Positions 11,348-22,500 of a stretch of 64,000 bases of DNA are shown in pieces (position 1 is the stretch's first letter; every line of letters begins with the position of its first letter). The position numbers and the translations under genes were made by a program. The stretch is from Molanna angustata (Eukaryota > Arthropoda > Insecta > Trichoptera > Molannidae), in contig OY754964.1 of the NCBI GenBank assembly GCA_963576475.1, positions 4,583,649 to 4,647,648 of the forward strand, in the 5' to 3' direction. The notes below the pieces were generated by a model. The model worked only from the letters and a program-made list of their open reading frames with translations. It ran no database searches and was not told the DNA's origin.

Positions 11348-12668
11348 ATGGAATCAGAGGATAAACCTCCAGATCCGCCAGACATTAATCAGTACAAAAG
11401 ACGCCGCGAAAATACTGATCTTCCATCTCCAGTTGAATCGGCTCTCCCTTCTCCATCATTAACACCTAAAAATGCTTCGCAAGAAATATTAAAATACTCT
11501 TTATTCTCGTCTGGTCCCTTTCTCGTGTACGTACAAGATAGGGATGCTTCCAAGTCTCTCCACCCGATGAGATTCGGCAACCTTCTTTTCAAAAATAAAA
11601 TCACCAATATTTCACCCGGAGGAGTAAAATCTGAAGGGCGTAATAAAATATCACTTATGTACATTTACAAATCCCACAGCCGCAAATACGTTCATTGAAT
11701 CGTCATTTGTACGAAACAATGAACTCAAAGCTTATATTCCTAGGTTCAAGGTGTCAAAGATGGGCCTTGTTCGAAGCATTTCGACAGACGTATCCATAGA
11801 CGAAATAATAGAGCTTGCTTCGGTACCTTCCCAATTTGGAAAGGTATTAAAAGCAAGAAGACTGAATTATAAAGACAAAACTGGAGACTCTATATCATGG
11901 AAGCCTTCACAGACTGTCGTTTTAACTTTTGAGGGACAAAATCTCCCAAATCATATTTACTTATTTCACAACTCTTTGCCGGTAGAACTCTATGCGTTTC
12001 CAACTATTCTATGTTATCGGTGTTGCCGCTATGGCCACACAAAAGTACAATGTCGTTCCCCTCCCAGATGCTACAAATGTGGTGAAGCACATTTGGGTGA
12101 AAGTTGTACGAAAATGAACGATTTAAAGTGTCTAAATTGTACAGGGAAGCACTCTGCCGCAAGTATGATGTGCCCCGAATTGTCCCGACAAAAAAATATA
12201 AAACAAACAATGGCCGAAAAAAATATTTCTTACGTTCAAGCCTCTAAATTATTCCCTTCTTCGACCAAAAGCTTTTCCGAAATAACGTCATCAAACAATA
12301 CTAGTTCCAATATTACTAAAACAATATTTAAATACAAACCAGTCAATAATGTTGATAATCCAAAAAAACCACAGAACTTTGATAGAAAATCACATGAATC
12401 TTTGTTGTCCTATTTAAATGGAGAAGCCACTAATCCATCAACGGGCTGTGTCTCCTCTTCAAGGTCTACAAATTTATCCAACATGCCTGAATCAAATAAT
12501 GAAGAAAATACTGTAAATACATCTATTTCTAACATTATTCCAATAATTGCTCAGATCTTACTATCAATTTTAAGTAACACAGATAATTTACCGTCCATCG
12601 TTGCCAATGCCCTGCCTCTTCTTAAATCTATTCTAAATTCTTATAATGGACAATCGACGTCTGATTAA
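11348..12668 (+). pseudogene. LINE ORF1 (gag-like), frameshifted
   Basis: The start ATG at 11348 follows an AT-rich leader. The first frame runs 116 codons to 11698; coding then continues in the +1 frame (residues upstream of and including the ATG at 11751) to the stop at 12668. The two pieces join naturally near 11655-11665, so a small indel broke one ORF. The N-terminal part is proline/serine rich. The second part carries three zinc knuckles: CYRCCRYGHTKVQC, CYKCGEAHLGESC and CLNCTGKHSAASMMC, as in nucleic-acid-binding gag proteins of I/Jockey LINEs. The C-terminal third is serine/asparagine rich and low complexity. It overlaps the ORF2 start by 23 bases. Its expected role is RNA binding in the retrotransposition ribonucleoprotein. 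Confidence 0.9.
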
Positions 12669-15600
12669 TAATCCATTATGTATTCTTCAATGGAACTGCA
12701 GAAGCGCAGTATCCAATAAACAAGAAATAATTACTACTCTCCATAAACATTCTATTTGCCTTGCCGCAATATCGGAAACCTGGTTGCGTCCAGGAATAAA
12801 TTATTCCATCCCAGGATATTCCATTTTACGTTCAGATCGCCCCGACGGACTCAGAGGTGGTACAGCTCTTCTCGTCAAAACCCACTTTTCCTTCACAAAA
12901 ATCGATCTCCCTCCCCATCCTGTCATTCAAGTTGTGGCAGCCACTATCAACTCTATATCTTTTGTTTCAGTTTATGCCCCTCCCAAAACTGCTTTTGATA
13001 CTAGTTATTGGAATTCAGTTTTACCACTTTTAAGCCCTTCCTTCCTCATTCTCGGTGATTTTAATGCACACTCCACTTCTTGGGGCTGCGGAATCAACGA
13101 CAATGCTGGTAATTCTTTACTAACATTCATTGACGACAACAATCTGTGCATACTGAATGATGGCAGTGAAACTCGACTGCACCACCCAAATCAAAACCCC
13201 AGTGCAGTAGATATTTCCATTTGTTCTCTTAACCTTGCCTCGGGCTCAACCTGGAGTGTCACTCCTTATGCTCAATCTAGCGACCACTTTCCCATTCTAA
13301 TAAATATTAATCACAGATACAATAATAATTATCATACGTCTTCACATGAAAAATATAGTTCTCATAAATATAATACAAAAAATGCCGACAGGCATAAATT
13401 CCGTGAAATTATTGAGTCCAAAATAAACACTTTGTCGTCAATTTCCTATAATACACAAATAGATAACACATTTTCTGATATTCTTTCAATTATTCACTCA
13501 GCAGCAGAAAGTTCAATGCACGTCAAAACACAACGCACTCACACAAAACCTTCCCCACATGCTCCATGGTGGGATGAAGATTGTTCTGAAATAGTAAAAT
13601 CAAGGAAATTGGCCATGAGAATTTACAGAAATAATATGACAAGTGACAATTTCTTTAACGCTAAAAGAGCTCAGGCAAAAGCCAAAAAAACCTTACGAAA
13701 GAAGAAACGACAAGGTTCGGTGAATTTTTGTTCATCTCTTTCTCCAAACTCTCCTATTACATATGTGTGGGAAAAAATCCGACAATTTCGTTCTGTTTAT
13801 AATCCCCCAAAACAATACGCTCCCGGTAACCAATGGAAGGAATGCTTCCTAGATAAAATAGCTCCATCGTATGTTCCGCATCTCTCGGAATTAGAACAAC
13901 ATAGCCCTATCCTCAAAACCTCTCCTCCAAATAATAATTGGCTAACCTCCCCTTTCCATATTCAAGAATTAATGAACCCTCTCAAATCTTTACGCCACTC
14001 CGCTCCAGGAAATGATGGTATCCCTTATATAATTATACAGAAACTCCCAACAGATCTTCTACTTTATATTTTAAAAATGTTCAACTTCATTCTGGACTCT
14101 GGTTATGTTCCAAGAAGCTGGAAAACTCAGCTTATTATTCCCATTCCTAAACCTGGCAAAGACCCTAATATTGGATCATCATACCGACCTATCACCTTAT
14201 CCTCTTGCTTTCTCAAATTGTTTGAGCACATGGTAAAAAATCGAGTCGATTGGTTCGTGGAACACCACCAAATTCTTTCCTCTATACAATTCGGATTCAG
14301 AAAATCGAAATCAGTTATGGACAACTTAAGTATACTAACAACCGATGCCCAAATTGCCATATCACAGCAGCAAGACATGATAACAGCTTTTCTTGATGTA
14401 ACTGGTGCATTCGATGATGTCAATCTTCCAATACTTAAAAATAAACTGATGTCATTAGAAGTCCCAGTTAAACTCTGTAATCTTATACACAATATATTTG
14501 CACAAAGATGCATCGAGATACTTGGTTGTGACAAAACCTTTTCTCGAACCATCTGGAAAGGTTTACCCCAGGGATCGGTGTTAAGTCCCCTGCTCTTTAA
14601 TATTTATTGCTTCGACCTGGATATATCTCTTCAAGGTATATGCTCTACTCTCATATATGCAGATGACATAGTTTTGTACTTAGCTAATAAATATATACAT
14701 TCTGCATTGAAATCAATAAGTAAAGCTCTAAATCTTTTAAATAAATGGCTACACTCAAATGGTCTTATGTTGGCCCCTCAGAAAAGTCAAATCATGGTAT
14801 TCTCAAGAAAACATCATGTGCCTCATATTTCTGTTAAAATTGATACTGTCGAAATACCTAAAGTTGAGTCAGTTAAATTCTTAGGCATACTACTACATCG
14901 TAAACTATCTTGGAAACAGCACATCGAGCATGTTGTAGCTAAATGCGAACATAGTATCAACCCACTTCGAGCAGTTTCACGAGTATGGTGGGGAGCTCAT
15001 CCTGCAACCATGAAACTGCTGTACAACTCCTTAGTTCGAAGTCACTTAGATTACGGTTGTTTCTTGTGGGCTCCTCTTCCCAAATACTTACAAATCAAAA
15101 TTGATAGAATACAATCAAAATGTCTTAGACTTATTCTTGGTGCGATGAAATCCTCTCCGATAAATGCTCTACAAGTCGAATGTACTGAAATGCCCCTTCA
15201 ACTTAGAAGACAATACCTATCCGATAAATTTTTATCCAAAAGATTAATGATTTATACGCACCCTCTTTTAAATCGTTTAAGAACCTTATCATCTGTCTGG
15301 TCTTCTAAAGAACCCTTGTCAAATAAACCAATGCCATATCTTTGTTGCAGTCTGTCAACCATTTCAGCTCAGTACCCTATATCTTCACAACTAATACTTC
15401 CATATTATCGCATTCCTTATGATGCTACGACACTTGAACCTTCTGTTTTTGAAAATATTGGTCTTAATAAATCTCTCACCTTGTCCGAAAATCAAATTAA
15501 TATTGTATTTAACAATGCTACATCTGATAAATGGCCAGACTATACCTATATATATACCGATGGCTCAAAACTCAGTACTGACAGTAGTTGTGGCGCTGCT

Positions 15601-16407
15601 TTCCATATTCCCTCTTTGACCGTTCAGATGAAATTCAAACTCCCTCCTAATTCTTCCGTTTTCACTGCAGAATGCATAGCAATTAACGAAGCAATTAGCT
15701 ATATAAAAAACCTCAATCACTCTAAATACATTATTTTTACTGATTCTCTAAGCGCTACCAAACTGCTTACAAACAATTTATATAAAACCCCAGACAATGA
15801 TTTAATTTGCACAGTGAGATCTAATCTATTGATATGCAGCCATCAAAATATAAAAATTGAATTTGCTTGGATCCCAGCTCATTTGGGTATCAAAGGAAAT
15901 GAAACTGTGGACCAGCTAGCCAAATCAGCAGTTTGCGATGGTTCTCCTGTTCCAAATTTTTCTCTGCCATTGACCGATCTTATAGCTTGTTTAAGGCGTG
16001 ATTCGTGGAAGCGTTGGTCTGACGAATGGGAATATACTAGTAAGGGAAAAGGATCTTACTATAAATCGATTCAAAACACCATTCCAAAACATCCCTGGTT
16101 TCAAGCGATGAAGATATCAAAAAGAGAAATTTCCAATATTTGCCGACTCCGAATTGGTCATTGTATATTGGCTTCTCACTTATATAAGATTTGTGTTGTG
16201 GATAGTCCATTCTGCCAATGTGGATTGGATGTTGAGTCGCCCGACCATGTGTTCTTTTGTTGCCCAAATAGATCTGCATTTGATCTTTATGATTCTATTG
16301 TTAATGTTCCTCGTCCCTTTAATATCGCCCACCTATTATCACTCAACAAAAAACGCATTTATTGCCAAGTTTCTAAGTTTCTTTTCTCTAATCAAATTAA
16401 CCTATAA
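12646..16407 (+). CDS. LINE ORF2: endonuclease, reverse transcriptase, RNase H
   Basis: An uninterrupted 1253-codon frame. Residues about 11-220 form an APE-type endonuclease (LQWNCRS, ISETW, GDFNAHS, SSDHFPI). Residues about 440-760 form the RT: SYRPITLSSCFLKLFE, FLDVTGAFDDV with the first catalytic Asp, GLPQGSVLSPLLFNIY, and the catalytic YADD at 671-674. Residues about 965-1095 form an RNase H (YTDGSK, AECIAINEA, FTDSLSA, HLGIKGNETVD). Near 1166-1205 a C.C....H....C motif (FCQCGL..ESPDHVFFCCP) is the usual C-terminal zinc-like element. All catalytic motifs look intact. The start chosen (12646) gives a 23-base overlap with ORF1, compatible with reinitiation or bypass translation. Confidence 0.96.
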   Translation: MDNRRLINNPLCILQWNCRSAVSNKQEIITTLHKHSICLAAISETWLRPGINYSIPGYSILRSDRPDGLRGGTALLVKTHFSFTKIDLPPHPVIQVVAATINSISFVSVYAPPKTAFDTSYWNSVLPLLSPSFLILGDFNAHSTSWGCGINDNAGNSLLTFIDDNNLCILNDGSETRLHHPNQNPSAVDISICSLNLASGSTWSVTPYAQSSDHFPILININHRYNNNYHTSSHEKYSSHKYNTKNADRHKFREIIESKINTLSSISYNTQIDNTFSDILSIIHSAAESSMHVKTQRTHTKPSPHAPWWDEDCSEIVKSRKLAMRIYRNNMTSDNFFNAKRAQAKAKKTLRKKKRQGSVNFCSSLSPNSPITYVWEKIRQFRSVYNPPKQYAPGNQWKECFLDKIAPSYVPHLSELEQHSPILKTSPPNNNWLTSPFHIQELMNPLKSLRHSAPGNDGIPYIIIQKLPTDLLLYILKMFNFILDSGYVPRSWKTQLIIPIPKPGKDPNIGSSYRPITLSSCFLKLFEHMVKNRVDWFVEHHQILSSIQFGFRKSKSVMDNLSILTTDAQIAISQQQDMITAFLDVTGAFDDVNLPILKNKLMSLEVPVKLCNLIHNIFAQRCIEILGCDKTFSRTIWKGLPQGSVLSPLLFNIYCFDLDISLQGICSTLIYADDIVLYLANKYIHSALKSISKALNLLNKWLHSNGLMLAPQKSQIMVFSRKHHVPHISVKIDTVEIPKVESVKFLGILLHRKLSWKQHIEHVVAKCEHSINPLRAVSRVWWGAHPATMKLLYNSLVRSHLDYGCFLWAPLPKYLQIKIDRIQSKCLRLILGAMKSSPINALQVECTEMPLQLRRQYLSDKFLSKRLMIYTHPLLNRLRTLSSVWSSKEPLSNKPMPYLCCSLSTISAQYPISSQLILPYYRIPYDATTLEPSVFENIGLNKSLTLSENQINIVFNNATSDKWPDYTYIYTDGSKLSTDSSCGAAFHIPSLTVQMKFKLPPNSSVFTAECIAINEAISYIKNLNHSKYIIFTDSLSATKLLTNNLYKTPDNDLICTVRSNLLICSHQNIKIEFAWIPAHLGIKGNETVDQLAKSAVCDGSPVPNFSLPLTDLIACLRRDSWKRWSDEWEYTSKGKGSYYKSIQNTIPKHPWFQAMKISKREISNICRLRIGHCILASHLYKICVVDSPFCQCGLDVESPDHVFFCCPNRSAFDLYDSIVNVPRPFNIAHLLSLNKKRIYCQVSKFLFSNQINL

Positions 16408-16525
16408 ATCTTCAACTTAAATTAATTCTTCAAATAAGTATAAATAATAATTTGTGTGTCTCATAGACACTAGAATGGCACAAATCACCCTCAATTTGGG
16501 TGGGTTGCCTAATTAATAAAAAAAA

Positions 16526-16537
16526 AAGTACTACTGC
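16526..16537. repeat. 12-bp target-site duplication, right
   Basis: AAGTACTACTGC repeats the sequence at 10916-10927. Its first A is ambiguous with the A-rich tail. Confidence 0.88.
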
Positions 16538-16539
16538 AA

Positions 16540-18645
16540 TATTCTCTATATTTTTTTATATATGTAATAATTTTTAAAAGATCGTCTTTTGTTCAGTGAA
16601 ATGTTATATATCTTTAAAAATATAGATCTGCTACGGAAAAAAACTATTGCCATGTTTTAATTCAGGGCATCAAATTCATTTCAAATTAACTCCGTATACC
16701 CCGTATGTAAAATATGTTAAATATATTTATTTATAAAAATTAAACACAATGAAAAGTATAGCAGTGACATCTATGGAAGTTGGTAAATGGCTTCATAGCT
16801 AGGTTCAGAACCTTTCATTGTGGTCTTTCTTAAAGTATAAAAACTTTAATAAAGTTATATATAGATGTCAGTAAATCATTTCATGATTGATATGTTGCTA
16901 GGAAAATAATTAGGTGTAATAATTTATTAATTATTGAAAACTTATTATTGTTCTCTGTTGGATTGTAACAATAAAAAGTATATGTTATTAATGAAAATTA
17001 ACATAGGTTCATTCTAGGAACGTACCTCTAATAGATAGTATCTAATCTGAATCTCAAGCTTGTAAGTTTTATAACGATTTAATTGTAAATATATTGTTAT
17101 TAAGTAAATTACAAGAGCAAGTCTTCTTCATTTGAAAACTCCCAGATTCCACGATTCAAACAAAAGAACTCTCTCTTTAGAAATATAGAGAGATTCCACA
17201 CCCGACACCAAAATCACTGTTGGCCTGCGATGTCTCTGTATTACAAAACATTTATCTTTACTACTGTACGTATTTCACAGAGATATCATTTCACATGTCA
17301 AAAAGTAGTGATATCCCATAACTCGTCATAATTCCCCTGAAAGCGAAGTAAGTAATGTCTACAAACCACTTGTTTTTTTTATTAGATTGTTTTCAATCCG
17401 AAATTTATCTAAGAGGTCTAGATGTACATAGTTCTTGGTCTTGCGTCGAATGCACATCAAACGTTGGTCATCACTAAATTATACATATCTTTCATGGAGA
17501 ATTTCAGCGGAGAAAATTGGCAGCGAAAACTATTCTGGCCAATGAAATGAATCATAAAGAAGCAATGAGTAGTGATATAGGAGAGCTTTGATTTGATTAG
17601 ACGCGATTTTCACACACATTATGGGTGAAAGTGTATGTTTGTCTGATGAACAAGTGGTGTGCTCAGTGTTATCTTATTTAAGCACACCACAAGCGCACAT
17701 TTATATTTCTCAACTTGTTTTTGGACTCACCAACATTTTTGCCTTGAATTTAGTGAATATACCTAATGAACAATTTTTATTTAAGATACAAGATTATGCT
17801 AAATATTGCACATTTACGGTTGAATTATTCTTTTTATTTCTCCTTGTCTTTAATACTAAGAATATTGAGTGGACATCATCACTTGACAAACAATCTGCTT
17901 CCATATGAAACGTTCTTGGGAAGATCCAAAGACTTTGGAAATAGATGATCCTGCAGTGAAATTCACAAGGTCACTTCAACCAGGCGGTGAGTGGACATTG
18001 AATCTTAACTCTATTCCTATAACAACGAGTTTCTCGACGTAATCGTGGGTCCTTCTAGCAATGATAAATTACTAAAGGACGCTCAGTAAACATATTGCCA
18101 GTAGATCATTCAATGTAGACACATTGGTTCCTATAGCATTCTGAGGTTAATAGTCGATTTATTCAATGGTTTAAAAATATTCAACTGATTAAATTATTAC
18201 TTGTTTTCTAGCCTTTCATCACTTCGCGAAAAAAATCAATTTATTTCATAATATGGTTTAAGAAAAAGAATTAGGAAGTACTATAAAAATATTAATAATA
18301 ATAATAAGATTTTATTTCAGTTCGTGAGCAGGGGGGTGCAATACAACACAAACGATATCATATATAAATCATTTAAAAATTAGGTTTACATACAAATAAA
18401 AAGAATAACAGTGAGAAAAGTAAGCATAAAGAACAAACAAAAAGAAAAGAATAACACATCTTAAATAAATATAAACAGATATACCTACCCGTAATAAGAA
18501 AAAATATTCATTTAAATAAAAAGAACAACAGAAAAAAATAAGAACACATCAATATACATAAAAACAAATATAAAATGATTAAACGATTACGTTGCACATT
18601 TACTAACGAGCCAAAGACTAGCGGTACCTAAATGCAATATTATAT
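16540..18645. other. AT-rich, largely featureless interval
   Basis: No recognised transposon protein or RNA. A reading frame at 17621-17908 has membrane-like composition but no family motif. At 17908-17977 a short open stretch beginning ATGAAACG ends exactly at a GGCG|GTGAGT donor-like site; this is a weak exon candidate only. At 18290-18340 an AATAATAATAAG-type run precedes ATTTTATTTCAGTTCG, possibly a LINE end. Confidence 0.3.
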
Positions 18646-18649
18646 ATTC

Positions 18650-18780
18650 TGTAGATGCCACCAAACTAATTTAGCATTTTCGGCGTAGAGGAGGGCGATT
18701 TGTACATATACCAACCAATCAAGCAAAAGGACACAAATTTACAATCTACGCACCCACTTAAAGGGCTCAAGTTGTTTTAC
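18650..18780. mobile_element. Short MITE, family F, copy 1
   Basis: It shares AGGGCGATTTGTACATATAC, ACACAAATTTAC and GCGCACCCAC-like words with 31870-31995 and 54512-54626. Diverged ends (CCAAACTAATTTAGC left; GGGCTCAAGTTGTTT right) are recognisable as inverted when compared with the cleaner copy at 54.5 kb. Confidence 0.5.
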
Positions 18781-19483
18781 GATAGCTATACACGCATTTC
18801 TAATGAAATAAACTCATCCACTCTTTCTATTATATTTATAAAACATAAATTTTGTCCCCTGAAAAAGTTTAAATTGTAAATATTCCTTTTTAGAAAAATT
18901 ATTTCTCTTTCAATTGATAAAATATTTGAAATACCATAAGAATCCATATAGTACTTGTATCTTTGCTCTTTGACAATAAAAACATTGATATAAATTTATT
19001 TTCCTTTTAAAACCACATACCACATGTAAATTGAATGTGAAATTTCGGGTAGCATTAAAAGATCTATATATTGAAAATTGTATGGAAAGACTTTTGTGTA
19101 GGAACCAACCGCATTATTTGAGGTCGACATCAAAGATCTACAAATATGCAAGAAATTTATAAACGTTTCTTTAAATATTCACATTTCAAATAGCTAAACA
19201 AAAAATAGTTTACAAAGTGTATTCCAACTGTCGATTCGTTCATGAGAATTCAATTCTCTGAATGAATCGACATTATCAAACTGTCGATTTGTTCAGGAGA
19301 ACTTTGTTCTCTTAACATATCGAAAATGTTTCAAGCCAGGATACGCGAGAATTGTATGCAGAGGTCTACTTTCTTCACGGCTTTTCCAACTTTGAAGTCA
19401 CAAAACACCAACTTAGAGGCTTCGCAGCATATATGTTCCATACACGGATTTACTCAGAATTTGGAGTAGAGCATTTCGTGTGT

Positions 19484-19555
19484 CTGTGTGTGTGTGTGTC
19501 TGTGTGTGTGAGGGTGTGTGTGAGGGTGTGTGTGAGGGTGTGTGTGTGTGTGTGT

Positions 19556-19590
<35 letters not shown>
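19484..19590. repeat. (TG)n microsatellite
   Basis: About 105 bp of TG repeats with interspersed GAGGG variants. It is flanked by unique AT-rich sequence. Confidence 0.96.
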
Positions 19591-19593
<3 letters not shown>

Positions 19594-19849
19594 TATAACT
19601 TTTGATCTGCTCAATTTACAGAGCCCAAAATTTCAGAATATATAAATTGTTATAGGCTTACAAAAATTTTATACTCATAATTTTGAATTTTTGTTTCAGT
19701 CAGGGGTTATCAACTTTTGAATTTTTACTTTATTTTTCCATATATCTCAGAAACCATAAAAGCTAGAACGCTGAAAATTGGTACAAAAATATAGAAAAAT
19801 ACAAAATCTCAAATAAGTTTTTTCAAAAAAATTCCAGGGTTTCTCAAAC

Positions 19850-20336
19850 ATTTTTTATTAAGAAAAATATTTTTTTCTATGGTAAATTTATGAGTTTAAC
19901 TGCCTATATTTCCAAATTTTTCAAAAATATCGAAATAAGCCGAAACACCCCAACTAGATAATTTAATTTTCTATAAAAAATATTAGCACATCTCAAACTT
20001 TTTTTAACAATTTTTATAAAAATTGAATTTAGTGACGACATTGCTTCATACAATTTGTATGGCAGTCGCTTATACACAATATGTAAGAAGACTTAATAGT
20101 TTGATAGGTACTTAATCTCCAAACATACATACAGAACCATCATGCTGTTTTCATATTCCGGGTAGGAAAACAGGACTGACCTCCATACTGTCCTATCTTG
20201 ACATACATACCAACATGTGTTAAAATTTTCAATAATTTGGACTTATGGGTTTATAGTTTGATTCTTATTCATCAACTATACATACTATCGCTATCGTCAG
20301 TTGGATCTCATGTGTTACATGCAACTAGTATTTAAT
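19850..20336 (+). repeat. Repeat family C, long copy 1
   Basis: It is colinear with 57815-58470. Shared words include TGAATTTAGTGACGACAT, CATACAATTTGTATGGCAGT, ACTGACCTC, CTATCTT, TTGGATCTCATG and the end GTTACATGCAACTAGTAT. The 3' end carries a small hairpin (CATGT gtt ACATG, about 20311-20323) just before CTAG followed by T. It is non-coding. A non-autonomous Helitron is one possibility, unproven. Confidence 0.7.
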
Positions 20337-20449
20337 ACGTTTTTATCAAGGATTATAATTCATTTTTTCTTTCTTACCTTTAATAGGTCTTGATATTTGT
20401 TCGGTATTGTCAGGATAATCTGCAACTACTGTCAGTCTTTGTGGTGCAG

Positions 20450-20570
20450 TTATTTTTCAGGATTTGTGATGAGAATATTATTTAAAGTCTCGTGAATGCG
20501 GTAACTTGTTATTAGGTACGTGTTTAATCTATTCTTGACATAGCATCCGATAGATTTTAGCTTTATCGAT
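20450..20570 (+). repeat. SINE family E, body only
   Basis: AAGTCTCGTGAATGCGGTAA ... TTATTAGGTACGTGTTTAAT ... GACATAGCATCC matches the body of the SINE at 2470-2690 without the tRNA-like head. Confidence 0.5.
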
Positions 20571-20629
20571 ATATTTCATACTCAATCGATTCAATTTTCT
20601 AAAAAAAGACCCGAGCTAATATATACCTG

Positions 20630-20830
20630 AATGAATGAATGAATGAATAATATATTTCCAACAGTATAAATATTACAAAGGAACAAAATACCATTTAATT
20701 TATACCTAATTACAACAAAATACAATTTAATTTATACCTAATTATTTCACAATAATTTTTTTTTCACACATTTGGAAATTTTACTGCCTCGCTAGACATA
20801 GTCTGTTCTGAGGCAGTACTAGTTTAAAAT
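20630..20830. repeat. Repeat family G with (GAAT)n
   Basis: (GAAT)n at 20628-20648, a 33-bp direct repeat containing ATTTAATTTATACCTAATTA, then TTTGGAAATTTTACTGCCTC ... GTCTGTTCTGAGGC. The last block recurs at 35715-35755. It is probably the 3' part of a SINE or LINE read on the opposite strand. Confidence 0.45.
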
Positions 20831-21104
20831 TGCTATGGCTACTCTGCGATCATATGATTTGTTTTCTTTTTTTTTTTCTTCACATATTCCATTCACTTAG
20901 AACATCAAACAACCAGGATGAAACAACCAGGATGACCTGTCTAATAACTCTTAAGTGACACTCCTACTTCATCCTCTCTCGCATCCCATAACCTCTATTA
21001 CCTCCTTTCTTTGTTGCTATAATTTAACATTGAATTATATTACGTGTTTATCTTTCTGTTTGTTTTTTATGTAAATTAAATGTACTTACCACTACATGAT
21101 TTAT

Positions 21105-21178
21105 GGCTTCACGTTGCTTTGGGTGGTTGCAAGAAATTGTCTTATGGTGGTAAACCCGCCATTGTACGCATAATAATA
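21105..21178 (+). repeat. LINE/SINE tail-like segment
   Basis: GGGTGGTTGCAAGAAATTGT then GGTAAACCCGCC matches 55335-55440 and 27420-27490, a tail block found repeatedly in this window. Confidence 0.4.
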
Positions 21179-21325
21179 CATACATACCATCACGCCATGT
21201 CCCTTACGGGATAAGCAGAGAGAATCGAGCACCATACTTCTGTATTTTTGCACACATTTCTGGCTTCCTTTACATCCATGCATCGTCTCATACATGCTCG
21301 TCGATTGTTCAAACTTTTTATGTTT
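21165..21325 (-). pseudogene. RTE-like LINE 3' terminus with shared tail
   Basis: Minus strand, in shifted frames: residues resembling RRCMDVKEARNVC...LSAYP, the same C-terminus as the better copy ending at 57627. It is followed by GGGACATGGCGTGATGGTAT, the tail sequence also seen after that copy. Confidence 0.65.
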
Positions 21326-21334
21326 CATTCATTC

Positions 21335-21570
21335 ATTCATACCATCACGGCATATCCCACAATGTGGGGTAACCAGCGAAAGGTGTGCGGGTGTGCATTG
21401 CCTTATAAAAGGGAGCACAACATATCTGTGTATACCCACACACCAGTCTCGTCTCACCTAAAAAGGCACTATATTCAGAATGGGTGGTGAACCTCATTGC
21501 TGAACTATGTAAGATTTTATAGTTGCCTGTTGTATTTTCGATTACCCGGCTTTTACGGGACACTCGAAAA
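21335..21570 (-). repeat. Repeat family H (SINE-like), copy 1
   Basis: The minus-strand order is CCCGTAAAAGCCGGGTAATC, GCAATGAGGTTCACCACCCA, GACGAGACTGG, CTTTTATAAGGCAATGC, CGCTGGTTACCCCAC, GATATGCCGTGATGGTAT, then (GAAT)n. The same order occurs at 25240-25835 (split), 28105-28265 and 53210-53425. It ends with a tail resembling that of the local RTE family, as in a SINE moved by that LINE. Non-coding. Confidence 0.75.
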
Positions 21571-21929
21571 TAATAACAACAATGTTTCCTTCTATCAAAA
21601 TATCATTCACATGGTCATGAAAATATCATTCACATAATAATAGACATGAAGTAAATAAATAAATAATTATATTTAACATGAAACATATTTCTATAGTTTT
21701 ATTTTTATATTTCATTAATTTTTCAGTAAAAAATATTTTCCATTTGAAGATAAAACATTTAGTTTGTTCGTCTGAATTAAAGCCTTGAGGGGAACTGTAC
21801 AAAGGCATATTATGTTGTTTCGTAAACATAACCAATTAACTGGTACATGTACATGTCTTCACTTGATGTTGTACTAACAAAGTAATTTCTCTTATATTCA
21901 AATTAAATACCAAGATAAATACAAAGATA

Positions 21930-22085
21930 TTTTCGTTTTGAGACAAATGAATTTATGGCGCGCGCTAGTGTCTGAATCCGGACGATTCAGCCCTATATAA
22001 AGACGCCTCAGACCGGGAGCGGCCATTCGATCTACCCTGTTCCAGTTATCGCGGTCGCGCTGTCCTTGCGACCCCATAGTTTTCA
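21930..22085 (-). pseudogene. RTE-like RT C-terminal fragment
   Basis: The minus strand encodes RDRDNWNRVDRMA preceded in another frame by YGVARTAR-like residues, matching the RTE tail pattern (GVART..DRD.WNR). Short and frameshifted. Confidence 0.5.
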
Positions 22086-22259
22086 ATCCGCGTAATCATC
22101 GTATATTATTCTAATTTAAAATATAATTATATATTAGAGTTATAATTCAATGTATTAGAGTCACTTATCCAAATAAATTCATGTAAGTAATTGCACCAAT
22201 TATCTTTTGATTTCTGCCATCTAATTACCTGTGTTTTACTGTAATATTAAATATCTATA

Positions 22260-22500
22260 TGTACGTAGTGCTGTGTTAGGTAAGTACCTACACAGTCATT
22301 ACAATACCTTCGCTTGGGGATAGGCAAACAGGTTGAAATACCTAAAGCCTATATAGACCGGCATAGCCTATCCTGGGTGACCACCGACAGGTTATCTAAC
22401 TTGATCGGCAGCACAACCCAGTCCTCGGTAACCAAGATCAGGTAACTTGGTATCCCGAGGGCCCAAAGCCAAACAGGTGACGAGAGTACACCTAAAAGAG
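22260..22500. other. GC-richer unidentified patch
   Basis: Distinctly less AT-rich than its surroundings, with a hairpin-capable stretch (CCTCGGTAACCAAG / CTTGGTATCCCGAGG, about 22414-22462). No coding frame or known repeat is recognised. It could be a transposon internal fragment. Confidence 0.3.

Larger units (their letters stand above)
10928..16525 (+). mobile_element. Full-length I-superfamily non-LTR retrotransposon
   Basis: A 5.6-kb LINE bounded by the duplication AAGTACTACTGC. Order: 5' UTR of about 420 bp (10928-11347), gag-like ORF1 with three CCHC knuckles, ORF2 with apurinic-type endonuclease, reverse transcriptase and RNase H, a 3' UTR of about 110 bp, and a short A-rich tail (16516-16525). 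RNase H downstream of the RT places it in the I superfamily (I, LOA and relatives) and not classic Jockey or RTE. The exact clade needs a tree. ORF2 is intact but ORF1 is frameshifted, so this copy is probably not autonomous. The intact ORF2 and perfect target duplication imply recent insertion. Confidence 0.95.

Noticed and set aside
12756..16420. Several shorter frames on both strands within the LINE ORFs
   Set aside because: They are overlapping out-of-frame or antisense shadows of ORF1 and ORF2 with no family motifs.
17621..17908. 95-codon hydrophobic frame as a membrane protein
   Set aside because: AT-rich DNA readily yields such Phe/Leu-rich frames; no motif, repeat or context supports it.
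19352..19561. Cys/Val-rich open frame
   Set aside because: It runs through the (TG)n microsatellite; CVCV residues come from the repeat.
21626..21835. Short antisense frames in AT-rich spacers across the window
   Set aside because: No recognisable motifs, biased composition and no conservation evidence; omitted as chance frames.
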